From the NCBI GenBank assembly GCA_902168205.1, contig CABHOK010000002.1, positions 620,001-684,000 on the forward strand: a stretch of 64,000 nt of DNA. The letters run 5' to 3'. Positions 9,235 through 18,211 of this stretch are shown piece after piece; the first letter of the stretch is position 1, and each line of letters starts with the position of its first letter. The notes below the pieces were generated by a model that was not told where the DNA came from, searched no databases, and saw only the letters and a program-made list of their open reading frames with translations. The DNA comes from an uncultured Chitinophaga sp. GTDB lineage: Bacteria; Bacteroidota; Bacteroidia; Cytophagales; Cyclobacteriaceae. A program made the position numbers and the translations under genes.

Positions 9235-10104
9235 TTATGTATTGATAACCGAGCCGCCATTCGGGTGCAGTACCTGGCCGGTAAAGAACGATCCTTCCCG
9301 CGAAGCGAGAAATACATATGATGGTGCAATCTCTACCGGTTGAGCCGGCCTGCCGAGAGGTGTATCCTTACCAAACTTTTCAACTTTCTCTTCATCGAAC
9401 GAAGCCGGGATCAGCGGTGTCCAAACCGGGCCGGGAGCTACAGCGTTTACGCGTATACCTTTCTCGACCAGTGATTGGGACAAGCTCCTGGTAAACGCAA
9501 TGATAGCGCCTTTGGTAGACGAGTAATCCATCAGCGTCTGATTACCCTTATACGCGGTTACCGAAGCCGTGTTAATGATACTGCTTCCTTCCTGCAAATG
9601 CGGTACAGTATATTTGATCATATAGAAGTATGCAAAGATGTTTACACGAAATGTATACTCCCATTGCTCCGCACTGATCGATTGTACATCTTTCTGCTCG
9701 TACTGCACGGCTGCGTTGTTTATCAGTATATCTACGCGCTTGAAGCGTTGCAGGGTCTGATCCACGATATTCTTGCAGTTTACTTCCTGCGATATATCCG
9801 TAGGTATCAGCAGTGCTTCCTTTCCATATTTACGAATGGCCTGGGCGGTTTCTTTTGCATCCTCGTGTTCATCGAGGTAAGCAATGGCAACATCAGCTCC
9901 TTCCTTTGCAAATTGTATAGCTACTGCGCGACCTATACCGGAATCACCACCCGTAATGATGGCTACTTTACCTTCCAGTCGTCCATAGCCCGGATCGTCT
10001 GTATCGTAGATCGGACGTGGCGTCATTTCCTTTTCTATACCCGGCTGCCGGTCCTGGTGCTGCGGTTTTATATCAGCCGGTTTATTGATCATTACTGTTT
10101 CCAT
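9235..10104 (-). CDS. SDR-family oxidoreductase, general-stress-protein-39 type
   Basis: A 289-residue short-chain dehydrogenase. It has an N-terminal extension typical of the YdaD/GSP39 group (PQHQDRQPGIEKEMTPRP, about residues 14-31). The NAD(P)-binding TGGDSGIG is at 51-58, with NNAAVQ and the catalytic set NTASVTAYKG and YSSTKGA (Tyr-x3-Lys), then APGPVWTPLI. These enzymes are induced by stress in other bacteria; the substrate is unknown. It follows the baeRF gene by 12 bp on the same strand, so the pair is probably one transcript with a stress-related role. Confidence 0.9.
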   Translation of the reverse strand: METVMINKPADIKPQHQDRQPGIEKEMTPRPIYDTDDPGYGRLEGKVAIITGGDSGIGRAVAIQFAKEGADVAIAYLDEHEDAKETAQAIRKYGKEALLIPTDISQEVNCKNIVDQTLQRFKRVDILINNAAVQYEQKDVQSISAEQWEYTFRVNIFAYFYMIKYTVPHLQEGSSIINTASVTAYKGNQTLMDYSSTKGAIIAFTRSLSQSLVEKGIRVNAVAPGPVWTPLIPASFDEEKVEKFGKDTPLGRPAQPVEIAPSYVFLASREGSFFTGQVLHPNGGSVINT

Positions 10105-10116
10105 ATAATATATAGT

Positions 10117-11613
10117 TTAGTACCGTAACAGCGCAGCTATTTTACCCGAGCCTGGCATTTTTTCTTTTTCAAGAATGTGAATGTCTCCACCGGTGAGTAT
10201 CGTTTTGATAACTGCTGTGTTCAGCAGGCATTCGTCTCCGCTTTGCTGCGTCTCATGTATTTCGAGTTTGTTGGCCACCTCATCAAACGTTCCCCAGATG
10301 CGTTCGCCTTTTTGCACGAACAGGTGCGATACTCTGCCGTAGTAGGCAGCCGGTATAACATCGGCAGGTACGGATGATGTGCGTTCGGTAGCAGACTGGT
10401 TCCCGTAATTATCGAGTGCTTTCTTGTGGCGCTCTTCAAAGTAGGGAGCCATTACGTCCATTGCTTTCTGACGAAGTTTGTTTACATCTTCATGTTCGTA
10501 GCTTCCGGTAAGCGCTTCGTTCCAGATATAGTTATAACCTGTAACCGATTTGAAGATCGGAATCAGGTAATCTACACCCGCCAGCAGCAGCGGTACATTT
10601 TCATTGTGCAGTAATTCTTCCCACAGTGTCTCATCCACCTCTTCCAGGTATAGCGCTATATTTTCTTTTTCGTCCGGTTTACCGGCTCCTATACCATGAT
10701 AGTTAGCACCGCCACCAGCACCGCTGCTTCCGGTTCGCCAAAGTTTTTGGTCGTCTTTTTCTTCGAAGTGGACAACATCATCTATACCATTCGGCATTTC
10801 CGGAATGGGTATATGTTGTATACCGAAGGCATCAACTTTGAAAACTTTGGATTGTTTTTTACTCATCACCAGCAAATAGAAATATTCTCGGTTGGTCATC
10901 ATCGGGATGAGTTGTTTCAGGAAGAATGAACCGCCCGTGAGCACGCCTTCCTCCACCGGTGCTTCGGGCATTTTGATGTACTTGAATATTTTGTCGGATA
11001 TAAATATAGCGAGACCTGCCTGCTGGCTTCTCCAGAATGTATCATCTTTCAGAAGATCATAGCCCGGAGCCAGCATGCGTACTACGGTTGTCTCATCCAC
11101 ACCATTTTGACGGAGCTGCGATGAAACCTGCTGCAATATATTCTTGAATACTACGAGATCCTGCTTCTCATTGACTTCTACACCGGCCTGGTGTGTAGCC
11201 ATGAATGCAGTTATATAGTGACTGGCGCTGTGATTGAAGAGTTCTTCCAATAAAGGCTTGGTGAGAACGCCCGGAAGTTCCAGCCCCTCCGTTGTATTGC
11301 GTCTGCCATTCTGCGCAAGTCCGTTTTCAGAAATTGAAGACGAACGCGATGCCTTGGACGCTGTTTTCCTATACCCCTTATTCGGTTTGCCGTCTGCGGC
11401 ATATTCGGTGTGCTTATCGGCATTACGATTGGGATGCCGCACTTTTACATTAGCCGGCATTTCTTCCTGACCATCGGTATACTTCTCGGCTGTTTCGAGG
11501 TATAAATCCAAGGCACCCTCTTCTTTCAGATGCAGCTCAATGTTATTGTCTTTGCCCTGTCCGGTTGGTTTTCCTTTTGACGGATGGAATTTCCCTTCTC
11601 TGTCCTTTCCCAT
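10117..11613 (-). CDS. bacterial archaeo-eukaryotic release-factor-like (baeRF family 3-like) protein
   Basis: A 498-residue soluble protein starting at ATG 11613; the TTG two codons upstream is less likely. The C-terminal 370 residues match baeRF-type proteins: REYFYLLVMSKKQSKVFKVD, HIPIPEMPNGIDDV, NYHGIGAGKPDEKENIALYLEEV and VPLLLAGVDYLIPIFK, a region related to archaeal and eukaryotic eRF1 domains. The N-terminal 110 residues are odd: highly charged, disordered-looking and Lys/Asn/Gly rich. Whether the family releases peptides or rescues ribosomes is not established. Close coupling to a stress-type SDR points to a stress or ribosome-hibernation setting, which is inference. Confidence 0.75.
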   Translation of the reverse strand: MGKDREGKFHPSKGKPTGQGKDNNIELHLKEEGALDLYLETAEKYTDGQEEMPANVKVRHPNRNADKHTEYAADGKPNKGYRKTASKASRSSSISENGLAQNGRRNTTEGLELPGVLTKPLLEELFNHSASHYITAFMATHQAGVEVNEKQDLVVFKNILQQVSSQLRQNGVDETTVVRMLAPGYDLLKDDTFWRSQQAGLAIFISDKIFKYIKMPEAPVEEGVLTGGSFFLKQLIPMMTNREYFYLLVMSKKQSKVFKVDAFGIQHIPIPEMPNGIDDVVHFEEKDDQKLWRTGSSGAGGGANYHGIGAGKPDEKENIALYLEEVDETLWEELLHNENVPLLLAGVDYLIPIFKSVTGYNYIWNEALTGSYEHEDVNKLRQKAMDVMAPYFEERHKKALDNYGNQSATERTSSVPADVIPAAYYGRVSHLFVQKGERIWGTFDEVANKLEIHETQQSGDECLLNTAVIKTILTGGDIHILEKEKMPGSGKIAALLRY

Positions 11614-11796
11614 AATCAAACGTGTTTAAATTCAACAGAAATGGGTAAATTATTATACCGCGACTCTGCCTTCAGACACGTTTCAACACAGGTTCCTCAC
11701 CTTCATTTTCGAAATGAGGGCTGCTTTTCTACACTTCTCCGAAAGTGAAGAATTTTATAACCGAAGCGATGCAATTATAGGACAATATAGATTGCG

Positions 11797-14280
11797 TCAG
11801 GGGACGCTGGCAAGTTTTCCTTCCAGGTATTTCAAATGATACACGGTCATGGCATCTTTCGTTTTGGGGATTGCTTTCTTCAGCCGCGCTTTGATCTCCG
11901 TGAGTTTATTTTTGATGATTGCATCAGCATCGGAAAATGCAGATGTATTCTTGGAGAGATCCAGCAACTTGTCGACATAATATCGCTGCAGGTTTCTCCT
12001 GTAGATACCAATGGTGCTATAGTTAGCCAGCTCTGTCCACATGTATTGATCGAGATCGTCCATATAGTTTATCAGCCGGTATGCCCGTGTCTCATTCAGC
12101 GCTTCGGCCTCGGCAATGCGTGTAAGCGTAGTATAGCTCAATAAAGAATTCAATACACGCTCCTGCGATTGGGCTATAATTTGTGTAGCGTTCTGCCCGA
12201 TGCGCGCTAGTATTACGGTGTCCAATAACCACACGGGTGGTTGAAAGATATGTTTGTTCAGAAAGCTAAGTGCATCCTTTTGCAACGAAGCAGGAACTAC
12301 ACTATATACCGGACCGATTTGCTCAGATGATTTTATAGTCTCATAGGTACCACCGATATAGGTTGTTACGTGATTGAGGTAATAATCATATTGGTTGGTG
12401 ACACCGTTGTAAAGCTGGTTGAGGTTTTTATAGCCTTCATTGGGAACGTACGTCCACGCGTTAAGTCGCGGTATAATGCGTTTCAGATTTTTTATACCGT
12501 ATTCACCGGCCTTCATCGCATTGTCGCCTATATCTTCGGTTTGTACACGCGGATCGTCTGTTGAAAATTCAGAGGCAAACCAGAACTGCTGATCTTTCAT
12601 TTTCTCGATGATGGCTCCATTTAAAAACGGAATTTCTTTTTCAGAAGAAGGTATATCCGGGTAGTATCGATATCCATACTCAATTGCCCACAGATCATAT
12701 TTACCAATCCGTGCAATCAGTCCGCGTTCGCTTATACTGTCTTCGGGTTGTGCTACATAATTAAAACGGGCATAGTCCATTATAGAAGGTGTGTGTCCGT
12801 TTGCTTCCAGCCAGGCACGGTCGCGCAATTTTTCAACGGGAACAGTGGAGCTTGCTCCAAAATTATGAGTGAGTCCAAGGGAGTGCCCCACTTCGTGCGC
12901 AGCAACCGAGCGAATGAGTTCGCCCATGAGGTCATCATCAAATTTCATTTTCTGTGCACGCGGATCACTCGCGCCACATTGCACCATATACCAGTCGTGC
13001 AATATCGACATGAGGTTGTGATACCAGTTGATGTGACTCTCCAGAATTTCTCCGCTGCGTGGATCGGTAATGATCGGCCCTGCAGCGTTGGCGATAGACG
13101 ATGGTTTATATACGATGGCAGAGTGTCGTGAATCTTCCAGGCTCCAGTCCGGGTATACTTCCGGATCGGGAGCTTCGCGTGCCTGTATGGCATTTTTAAA
13201 TCCGGCTCTTTCAAACGCTACCTGCCAGTCTTCTATACCTTGCTTCAGGTAGGGCACCCACTTTTTAGGAGTTGCCGGATCGATATAGTATATAATAGGT
13301 TTCTGCGGTTCCACCAGTTCGCCATTCCGATAGCGCGCCATATCTTCCGGCTTGGGTTCGAGTCGCCAGCGCTTGATATAGCTTACAACTTTTACACCCT
13401 GTGGGTTCACATCATAATCGGTATAGCGTTCCGTAAAATAGCCTACGCGCCTGTCTGCAAAACGTTTTCGCATAGGTGTCTTTGGCAGCAATACAATGGA
13501 TGTGTTCAACTCCAATGTAAATGTATTATCACTTGAAGATTCATCGTAGGTTTTGATGGTGCGTATCTCCAGGTTTAGCGGATAGGATTTCACATCTTTA
13601 ATATAGCTCATGTTGGGAATGATGCCCCCGATGTGCATTGTTTTCCGTGACGATGCACTGAAGAAGAGTACATCGTTGGTACCATTGATATAGTCGGTGA
13701 TATCGATAACACTTCCTTTACCCCGGGGTGAGTATGCGCCAATTCCAAATGCTGCCACCAAGGGTTGCAAGTTTGAACGAACAACAGCATTGTACATAGC
13801 CGTTGTACTATCGCCAGCATTATCCTGGTAAGAAATTCTGCGGAGGAAAATTTTATGAGAGGGGCCTTTTTCAAATCGGACAATCGTATTGCCGATCTGG
13901 TCGCCTGCATACCCTATATATTCCTGTCGCACACCGGCAGCACCTTGTGCTATACGGCTTACAATGAGCAGATCGCGGCCCAGTAAACTATCGGGTATTT
14001 CGAAGTAATACTGATCGTCTACTTTATGCACCGTGAAAAGCCCTTTGCGTGTAATGGCATTGGGTTTAATGAGACTATAATATTTACTCGGTGCGGTAAG
14101 CTGTGCATTACCGGCAGGAACCGATGACGGAGTCTCGGTTGTGTCGCGCCTGATCGTGTCCTGCAGCAGTTGGTTAAAAATAAGAGCGGTAGTGTCAGGA
14201 GGCGTTGTTACAATCGGGTTCTGACCATGCGATTGCTGCCATGCCGTAAAAACAAGTATAAGAATAATAATACTTCGCAT
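11797..14280 (-). CDS. secreted zinc metalloprotease, DUF5117/DUF4953 type
   Basis: An 827-residue exported protein with signal peptide MRSIIILILVFTAWQQSHGQ. The family pattern is clear: an N-terminal DUF5118-like SKYYSLI segment, a DUF5117-like middle, and a metzincin-type zinc site HEVGHSLGLTH (His462, Glu463, His466, His472) followed by SIMDYARFN. The HExxHxxGxxH signature gives three His ligands, the Glu is the general base and the Met is the Met-turn. The length agrees with the family. It is transcribed alone, divergent from the small secreted protein at 14541. Substrates of the family are largely unknown; periplasmic or outer-membrane location is expected. Confidence 0.9.
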   Translation of the reverse strand: MRSIIILILVFTAWQQSHGQNPIVTTPPDTTALIFNQLLQDTIRRDTTETPSSVPAGNAQLTAPSKYYSLIKPNAITRKGLFTVHKVDDQYYFEIPDSLLGRDLLIVSRIAQGAAGVRQEYIGYAGDQIGNTIVRFEKGPSHKIFLRRISYQDNAGDSTTAMYNAVVRSNLQPLVAAFGIGAYSPRGKGSVIDITDYINGTNDVLFFSASSRKTMHIGGIIPNMSYIKDVKSYPLNLEIRTIKTYDESSSDNTFTLELNTSIVLLPKTPMRKRFADRRVGYFTERYTDYDVNPQGVKVVSYIKRWRLEPKPEDMARYRNGELVEPQKPIIYYIDPATPKKWVPYLKQGIEDWQVAFERAGFKNAIQAREAPDPEVYPDWSLEDSRHSAIVYKPSSIANAAGPIITDPRSGEILESHINWYHNLMSILHDWYMVQCGASDPRAQKMKFDDDLMGELIRSVAAHEVGHSLGLTHNFGASSTVPVEKLRDRAWLEANGHTPSIMDYARFNYVAQPEDSISERGLIARIGKYDLWAIEYGYRYYPDIPSSEKEIPFLNGAIIEKMKDQQFWFASEFSTDDPRVQTEDIGDNAMKAGEYGIKNLKRIIPRLNAWTYVPNEGYKNLNQLYNGVTNQYDYYLNHVTTYIGGTYETIKSSEQIGPVYSVVPASLQKDALSFLNKHIFQPPVWLLDTVILARIGQNATQIIAQSQERVLNSLLSYTTLTRIAEAEALNETRAYRLINYMDDLDQYMWTELANYSTIGIYRRNLQRYYVDKLLDLSKNTSAFSDADAIIKNKLTEIKARLKKAIPKTKDAMTVYHLKYLEGKLASVP

Positions 14281-14475
14281 ACGTACTCACATTTTCAAAG
14301 TAAAGTTAACTGCTTCCCGGGTAAAGAGGTTCGTGCGGTCATCCGCTTTATACGTGCTATATCGAAAATAATATGAACTGTCCGTTTTTACCACAGTCAA
14401 GTCTGTAACATGTCCACACCATTCCTCAACAACTTTGCCTTTTTAAATGCTTTTATCGCGCTGTATTGCCGGGCA

Positions 14476-14483
14476 TAGTTTTG
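14476..14483 (+). promoter_or_regulatory. possible Bacteroidota -7 element
   Basis: TAGTTTTG matches the TAnnTTTG consensus known for the Bacteroidota primary sigma factor and lies 58 bp upstream of the 14541 start. I do not see a well spaced TTTG -33 box; the nearest, at 14434-14437, is too far away. Confidence 0.3.
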
Positions 14484-14540
14484 TTAACAACAGACTGTAT
14501 AAAAGTTAATTATTCTTAAAACAAAAATCATTACAGTGCT

Positions 14541-14909
14541 ATGAAAAAGCTTATGTTATTATTTGCCGGAATGCTTATGTTAGGCATTGTGGCAGTGAAT
14601 GCGCAACAGGTTGATACAACAGGTGTAACACCATCACCACAACAGGAACAACCTTCTGCAACTCAGCAGCCTTCTGATCAATACATTCAGAAAGATTATG
14701 ATGTAGTAAAATCAGCAGATGTACCAGCATCCCTGAGAACTACATTAAAAGGTTCTGAATATACGGGTTGGGAAAGCGGCTCAGTATACCGTAACAAAAC
14801 TACAAATGGTTACATGGTTCGCATCGGTTCCGGCGATCAGACTAAAAACTATTATTTCGATAAAGGCGGTAAACGCATACAGGACCCAGGTTCAAGCAGC
14901 AGACCATAA
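14541..14909 (+). CDS. small secreted protein, PepSY-like
   Basis: A 122-residue exported protein with a clear signal peptide (MKKLMLLFAGMLMLGIVAVNAQ, cleavage after AVNA). A Gln/Pro/Thr/Ser-rich linker (about 22-45) follows, then one compact domain. SADVPASLRTTLKGSEYTGWESGSVYRNKTTNGYMVRIG resembles the predictive half of PepSY-like or BLIP-like folds, but the match is weak. It is a single-gene unit with its own terminator at 14941. No partner protease or sensor is adjacent apart from the divergent metalloprotease. The function is unknown. Confidence 0.65.
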   Translation: MKKLMLLFAGMLMLGIVAVNAQQVDTTGVTPSPQQEQPSATQQPSDQYIQKDYDVVKSADVPASLRTTLKGSEYTGWESGSVYRNKTTNGYMVRIGSGDQTKNYYFDKGGKRIQDPGSSSRP

Positions 14910-14940
14910 GTTCTGAACGCGTAGGTTTTCTGATAAATGA

Positions 14941-14968
14941 AAAAACCGGCTGATAGTGCCGGTTTTTT
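14941..14968. terminator. strong hairpin terminator
   Basis: AAAAACCGGC at 14941-14950 pairs with GCCGGTTTTT at 14958-14967 around a 7-nt loop, with A and T runs on either side. It can serve both the plus-strand small secreted gene and the convergent DUF4349 gene. Confidence 0.85.
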
Positions 14969-14995
14969 ATTGACTATATATTTCTGCTTATGAAC

Positions 14996-15859
14996 CTATG
15001 CCTGTTTATAGGGTAATGGTTTTCTTCTGAAAAATTTCAGGTATATAACAATAGATCCGGCAGCGATCAGTATGGGCCATATATATACCAATGCTATGAC
15101 AAGAGTAAATAGTCCTTCCCAACCGGTTTTCATGGCATCGGTAAATTTGTCTTTCGAGGTTGTGGCATCTGCAGCGGCTACTTCCTGTGATATAGTCTGG
15201 TAGAATTCCAGATTGATCGTGCTATAGCTGATCTGCTCTTTCAGATAATTCATGCGGCTGATGGTGGCTTCAATCTCCTCGTGAAGCGCTCCGATCTGTT
15301 TTTCAGCTTCTAAAAGTTCTTCTATACTGCCCGCTTTTTTCCGCAATATATCCATGTAACGCTCTTCCACTTCACGTTTGGTTTTAAGGCGTGACTCCAG
15401 GTCTACAAATTCTTTCGATGCATCGGTGGTGTTCACATCACGGAAATTTACGAAGCGCGCTTCCTTATCGATATCTTTCAACAGGTCATAAAAGAATTCA
15501 CTTTGTACACGAATGCTGAGTTTGTTTTCGAGGATAGGATTGTCAAGACGCAGGTTGGATCCAGAAATATAGGCTGGATATTTCTTTATAGCGGCCTCTA
15601 TATTTTCGGTGGCACGTTTTACATTCTCCACCTCAAAACGATAGTTAACCGTTTTGATGAGTTTTGTTTTGCCATCGGAGTACAGATCGCGCTGTGGCTG
15701 AGGTGTAGCTGCCAGTTGATTTTGCGTGAGCTTGTTTTCGGCAGTAACCAGTTGTTCGTCCGTAATGGTATCTGCGGTCGATAGTTCTGCTTCCTGTTTA
15801 GCAGCACAGGCAGAAAAAAGACAAAGCGATACCAGGAAAATATACCATGTATTTTTCAT
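14996..15859 (-). CDS. DUF4349 domain lipoprotein
   Basis: A 287-residue lipoprotein. The lipobox LFSAC places lipidated Cys18. A low-complexity linker is followed by the DUF4349 domain: KLIKTVNYRFEVENVKRATENIEAAIKKYPAYISGSNLR, a central coiled coil (LESRLKTKREVEERYMDILRKKAGSIEELLEAEKQIGALHEEIE) and a C-terminal TM helix (about 253-275, LFTLVIALVYIWPILIAAGSIVIYL) with a basic tail. The length fits the family. Such proteins are widespread envelope proteins of unknown function. It is monocistronic, with an intergenic gap to the next minus-strand gene. Confidence 0.85.
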   Translation of the reverse strand: MKNTWYIFLVSLCLFSACAAKQEAELSTADTITDEQLVTAENKLTQNQLAATPQPQRDLYSDGKTKLIKTVNYRFEVENVKRATENIEAAIKKYPAYISGSNLRLDNPILENKLSIRVQSEFFYDLLKDIDKEARFVNFRDVNTTDASKEFVDLESRLKTKREVEERYMDILRKKAGSIEELLEAEKQIGALHEEIEATISRMNYLKEQISYSTINLEFYQTISQEVAAADATTSKDKFTDAMKTGWEGLFTLVIALVYIWPILIAAGSIVIYLKFFRRKPLPYKQA

Positions 15860-16041
15860 AAGTGTTGTTGTTAAAATGGTAGAGAGAAAGAAATCAGTGT
15901 GGGCAATATCCTATCGGCAACACATCGTGTTGTTCAGGTATATTGGCAGCATGTGAAATTTGAAGGAAGTGTGCGCGTTGTAGAAAGAAACGCAAGTAAT
16001 GGAAAATTTTCCCTGTGGCCGGTCGGGAAAATAGCGAAAAG

Positions 16042-16074
16042 AAAAAAGCTGACCGTATTTTTCAACGATCAGCT
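16042..16074 (-). terminator. terminator of the small lipoprotein gene
   Basis: On the minus strand AGCTGATCG pairs with CGGTCAGCT (16066-16074 with 16047-16055; one G-T pair) and is followed by a run of T (A run at 16042-16047 on the plus strand). It sits just downstream of the 16083 stop. Confidence 0.75.
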
Positions 16075-16082
16075 CTTATGGA

Positions 16083-16271
16083 TTAATGAGGTGTTGTTGC
16101 AGTAGTATCTGCAGGAGCTTCTACCTGGGTAGTGTCTGGAGCAGCAACCTCAGTTGAAGTTGTGTCAGCAGCAGGAGTAGTTTCTTGCTCAGATGCAGTT
16201 TTTTTAGGTTCGCAAGATGCGAGAACAACCAGGCAAAGTATGCCGAAAGCGAATTTCAATGTGTTTTTCAT
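16083..16271 (-). CDS. tiny Thr/Ala/Pro-rich lipoprotein
   Basis: A 62-residue lipoprotein. The signal peptide MKNTLKFAFGILCLVVLASC gives lipidated Cys20. The mature part is a low-complexity acidic tail made of repeated APDTT and ADTT-like elements with no fold of its own. A hairpin terminator follows at 16042-16074, which supports it being a real transcribed gene. It is divergent from the ECF sigma gene. Similar short DTT-rich lipoproteins occur in Bacteroidota and have no assigned role. Confidence 0.7.
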   Translation of the reverse strand: MKNTLKFAFGILCLVVLASCEPKKTASEQETTPAADTTSTEVAAPDTTQVEAPADTTATTPH

Positions 16272-16385
16272 GACTTATTGGTTTAAAAATTTCCTTTCAT
16301 ACCAAAACCTTTGAAAGGTCACCCAACACAAAAGATATTTTTCTTTGGGTTACCTTCGCAGCACTTTTGTATAAAATCGACTTCA

Positions 16386-16955
16386 TTGAACGTGTATTAC
16401 TTTGACGAGCTGATTGTTTCAGAGATCAAGAAGAAAAATGAGGTAGCGCTCCGGGAGCTCTACAAAACGCATTATCCGATGATTGTGAACCTGATTCGTT
16501 CCAACAATGGCACGGAGGAGGAGGCTAAGGATATTTACCAGGAGGCTGTAATTGCTTTTTATGAAAAAGTGCAGCAGCCTGAATTTATACTTACCTGCAA
16601 AATTAAAACATACCTCTATGCTGTGTGCCGCAGGCTGTGGTTAAAACGCCTCGCCGAGAAAAAGCGTTATCATGGTAATATACAGGAAACGGAAACTTTT
16701 CTGGGTATTGAAGAAGAGATGAATGCCATCGAAGACAACGAGCAACGATTTATCCGGATGCGCGAATCGCTGGCGAGCCTGGGTGAACCTTGCCGGGGAA
16801 TCCTCGAAGATTTTTATATGCATGATCTTTCGATGGAAGCAATTCGCGACAAGTTTGGCTATACCAATGCAGACAACGCCAAGAACCAGAAGTATAAATG
16901 TCTGCAACGACTGAAGAAATTATTTTTTGCAACGTATAAAGAAGACCTTCCATGA
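16386..16955 (+). CDS. ECF-type sigma-70 factor
   Basis: A 189-residue sigma factor if translated from TTG 16386 (LNVYYFDELIVSEIKKKN); the upstream frame from 16311 encodes an unlikely leader. Region 2 includes LRELYKTHYPMIVNLIRSNNGTEEEAKDIYQEAVIAFYEKV, region 4 SLGEPCRGILEDFYMHDLSMEAIRDKFGYTNADNAKNQKYKCLQRLKKLFF. Its last 4 bases (ATGA) overlap the start of the anti-sigma-protease fusion gene, so the two are translationally coupled and are almost surely a sigma/anti-sigma pair. It would recruit core polymerase to envelope-response promoters; no target promoter could be identified. Confidence 0.88.
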   Translation: MNVYYFDELIVSEIKKKNEVALRELYKTHYPMIVNLIRSNNGTEEEAKDIYQEAVIAFYEKVQQPEFILTCKIKTYLYAVCRRLWLKRLAEKKRYHGNIQETETFLGIEEEMNAIEDNEQRFIRMRESLASLGEPCRGILEDFYMHDLSMEAIRDKFGYTNADNAKNQKYKCLQRLKKLFFATYKEDLP

Positions 16956-18043
16956 ACGCTGACCAGGCACTCTACGAATTACTGGACGATTACTTTTCCG
17001 GAAAGCTTACTGCCGAAGAAGCTGAGGCCGTAGAGAATAAATTAAAAAGTGATCCGGCTCTTAACGCCAAGGCACAGCAGCATAAAACCATGCGCGATGC
17101 CATGAAGTTCTACAACAACCGTGTAGAGCTTAAACACATGCTGGACAGTGCACACCTTGAAGTGGAAGAAACAAAACCGGTTGTGCTGCTTCCGGCCACG
17201 ATAGGAGGATGGAAAAAATACTGGCCCATGACAGCTGTAGCTGCTTCGGTAGCGATGGTAAGTATACTGGGTACACTGTGGATGACGCAGTCGCTTGAGA
17301 CCAAACAGACTGCTATTTATAAGGAGTTGCGCAGAAATGTAGATCAGATCAAGCATTCGCAGAAAATGCTGATGAAAGATATAGCGCAGTCCATGGACAA
17401 AGGCAAACAGCCGATACCGAGTAAATATGCAGGTTCAGGTTTTCTCATTTCATCCAACGGTTATGTGGCCACCAGCTACCACGTTGTAAAAGAAGCAGAC
17501 TCTGTATTTATTGAGAACGAAAAATTCGGCAGGCAGAAAGTAACGATTGTATTGCGCGATCCGGCCAATGATATAGCCGTGTTGAAACTGATGAATGATT
17601 CCATTGCCTATACAACACGTTCATTACCGTATGCTATAGCAAAAGATGAAGCGAGTTTAGGTGAACATGTTTTTACCCTGGGCTTTCCACGTGAGGATAT
17701 AGTTTTTGGTGAAGGCTCCATCAGTGCTTCTACAGGCTTTAGCCAGAATCCGAATTCATACCAGGTATCGGTTCCGGTAAATCCGGGTAACAGTGGCGGA
17801 CCACTTTTCAACGAAAGTGGTGACCTTGTAGGTATCATCAGCGGTATACAAACAGAGACATTGGGTGCTGCATTCGCGATCAAATCAACTGTTATCATGG
17901 ATGCCATCTCCAAAGCATCACTAGATACACTAGCCAGACCGTTGGTTCTACCTAAATATAGCACCCTGAAAAACTCTAGCCGCGTACAGCAAGTAAAACG
18001 CTGGAAAGACTACGTGTTTGTGGTGCAGGTCTATAAAAACTAG
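16952..18043 (+). CDS. anti-sigma-like protein fused to a trypsin-type serine protease
   Basis: A 363-residue protein with an unusual layout. Residues 1-75 are a helical cytoplasmic segment resembling the start of Bacteroidota anti-sigma factors (LYELLDDYFSGKLTAEEAEAVENKL). One TM helix lies at about 91-112, then a coiled coil (115-150), then a trypsin/DegP-like domain. The catalytic triad is visible: His177 (VATSYHVV), Asp207 (DPANDIAVLK) and Ser281 (PGNSGGP). No PDZ domain follows. The N-terminus should hold the sigma factor encoded immediately upstream (4-base overlap) and the protease should sit in the periplasm. Whether the protease cuts its own protein, a partner or damaged proteins is not known. 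Confidence 0.88.
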   Translation: MNADQALYELLDDYFSGKLTAEEAEAVENKLKSDPALNAKAQQHKTMRDAMKFYNNRVELKHMLDSAHLEVEETKPVVLLPATIGGWKKYWPMTAVAASVAMVSILGTLWMTQSLETKQTAIYKELRRNVDQIKHSQKMLMKDIAQSMDKGKQPIPSKYAGSGFLISSNGYVATSYHVVKEADSVFIENEKFGRQKVTIVLRDPANDIAVLKLMNDSIAYTTRSLPYAIAKDEASLGEHVFTLGFPREDIVFGEGSISASTGFSQNPNSYQVSVPVNPGNSGGPLFNESGDLVGIISGIQTETLGAAFAIKSTVIMDAISKASLDTLARPLVLPKYSTLKNSSRVQQVKRWKDYVFVVQVYKN

Positions 18044-18181
18044 CTTCGGGCTGCGAGAAAGGAAGAGGACGCTTGGAGGAAAAGGCGGCTGCCTTCTGGC
18101 TTGTTTTCGTTCGGTATAGGATTAATCTTTATAGCTATATATAGTAAGTATATAGCAATCCTGTATTTTCCAGTAGCTTGA

Positions 18182-18211
18182 AGCCAGCAGCCACTCAAGC
18201 TCGCAGCTAAT
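18182..18211. repeat. AGCTNNN heptad array, left of the esterase remnant
   Basis: Consecutive units AGCCAGC, AGCCACTC, A, AGCTCGC and AGCTAAT end exactly one base before the remnant's stop codon. The preceding stretch (18131-18178, AGCTATATATAG ... ATTTTCCAG ... CTTGAAGC) is matched imperfectly by 18643-18687 on the other side of the remnant. Confidence 0.6.

Noticed and set aside
9475-10128. 217-codon frame opposite the SDR gene
   Set aside because: It is antisense to a well supported gene, rich in Cys, Tyr and Arg, and has no recognisable domain.
11702-11722. Hairpin CCTTCATTT/AAATGAGGG as terminator
   Set aside because: No T run on either strand and no gene ending close enough; kept as an unexplained palindrome only.
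16311-16385. N-terminal extension of the first ECF sigma factor
   Set aside because: It starts with TTG and reads through promoter-like A/T-rich DNA with no sigma-factor features; TTG 16386 fits family length better.
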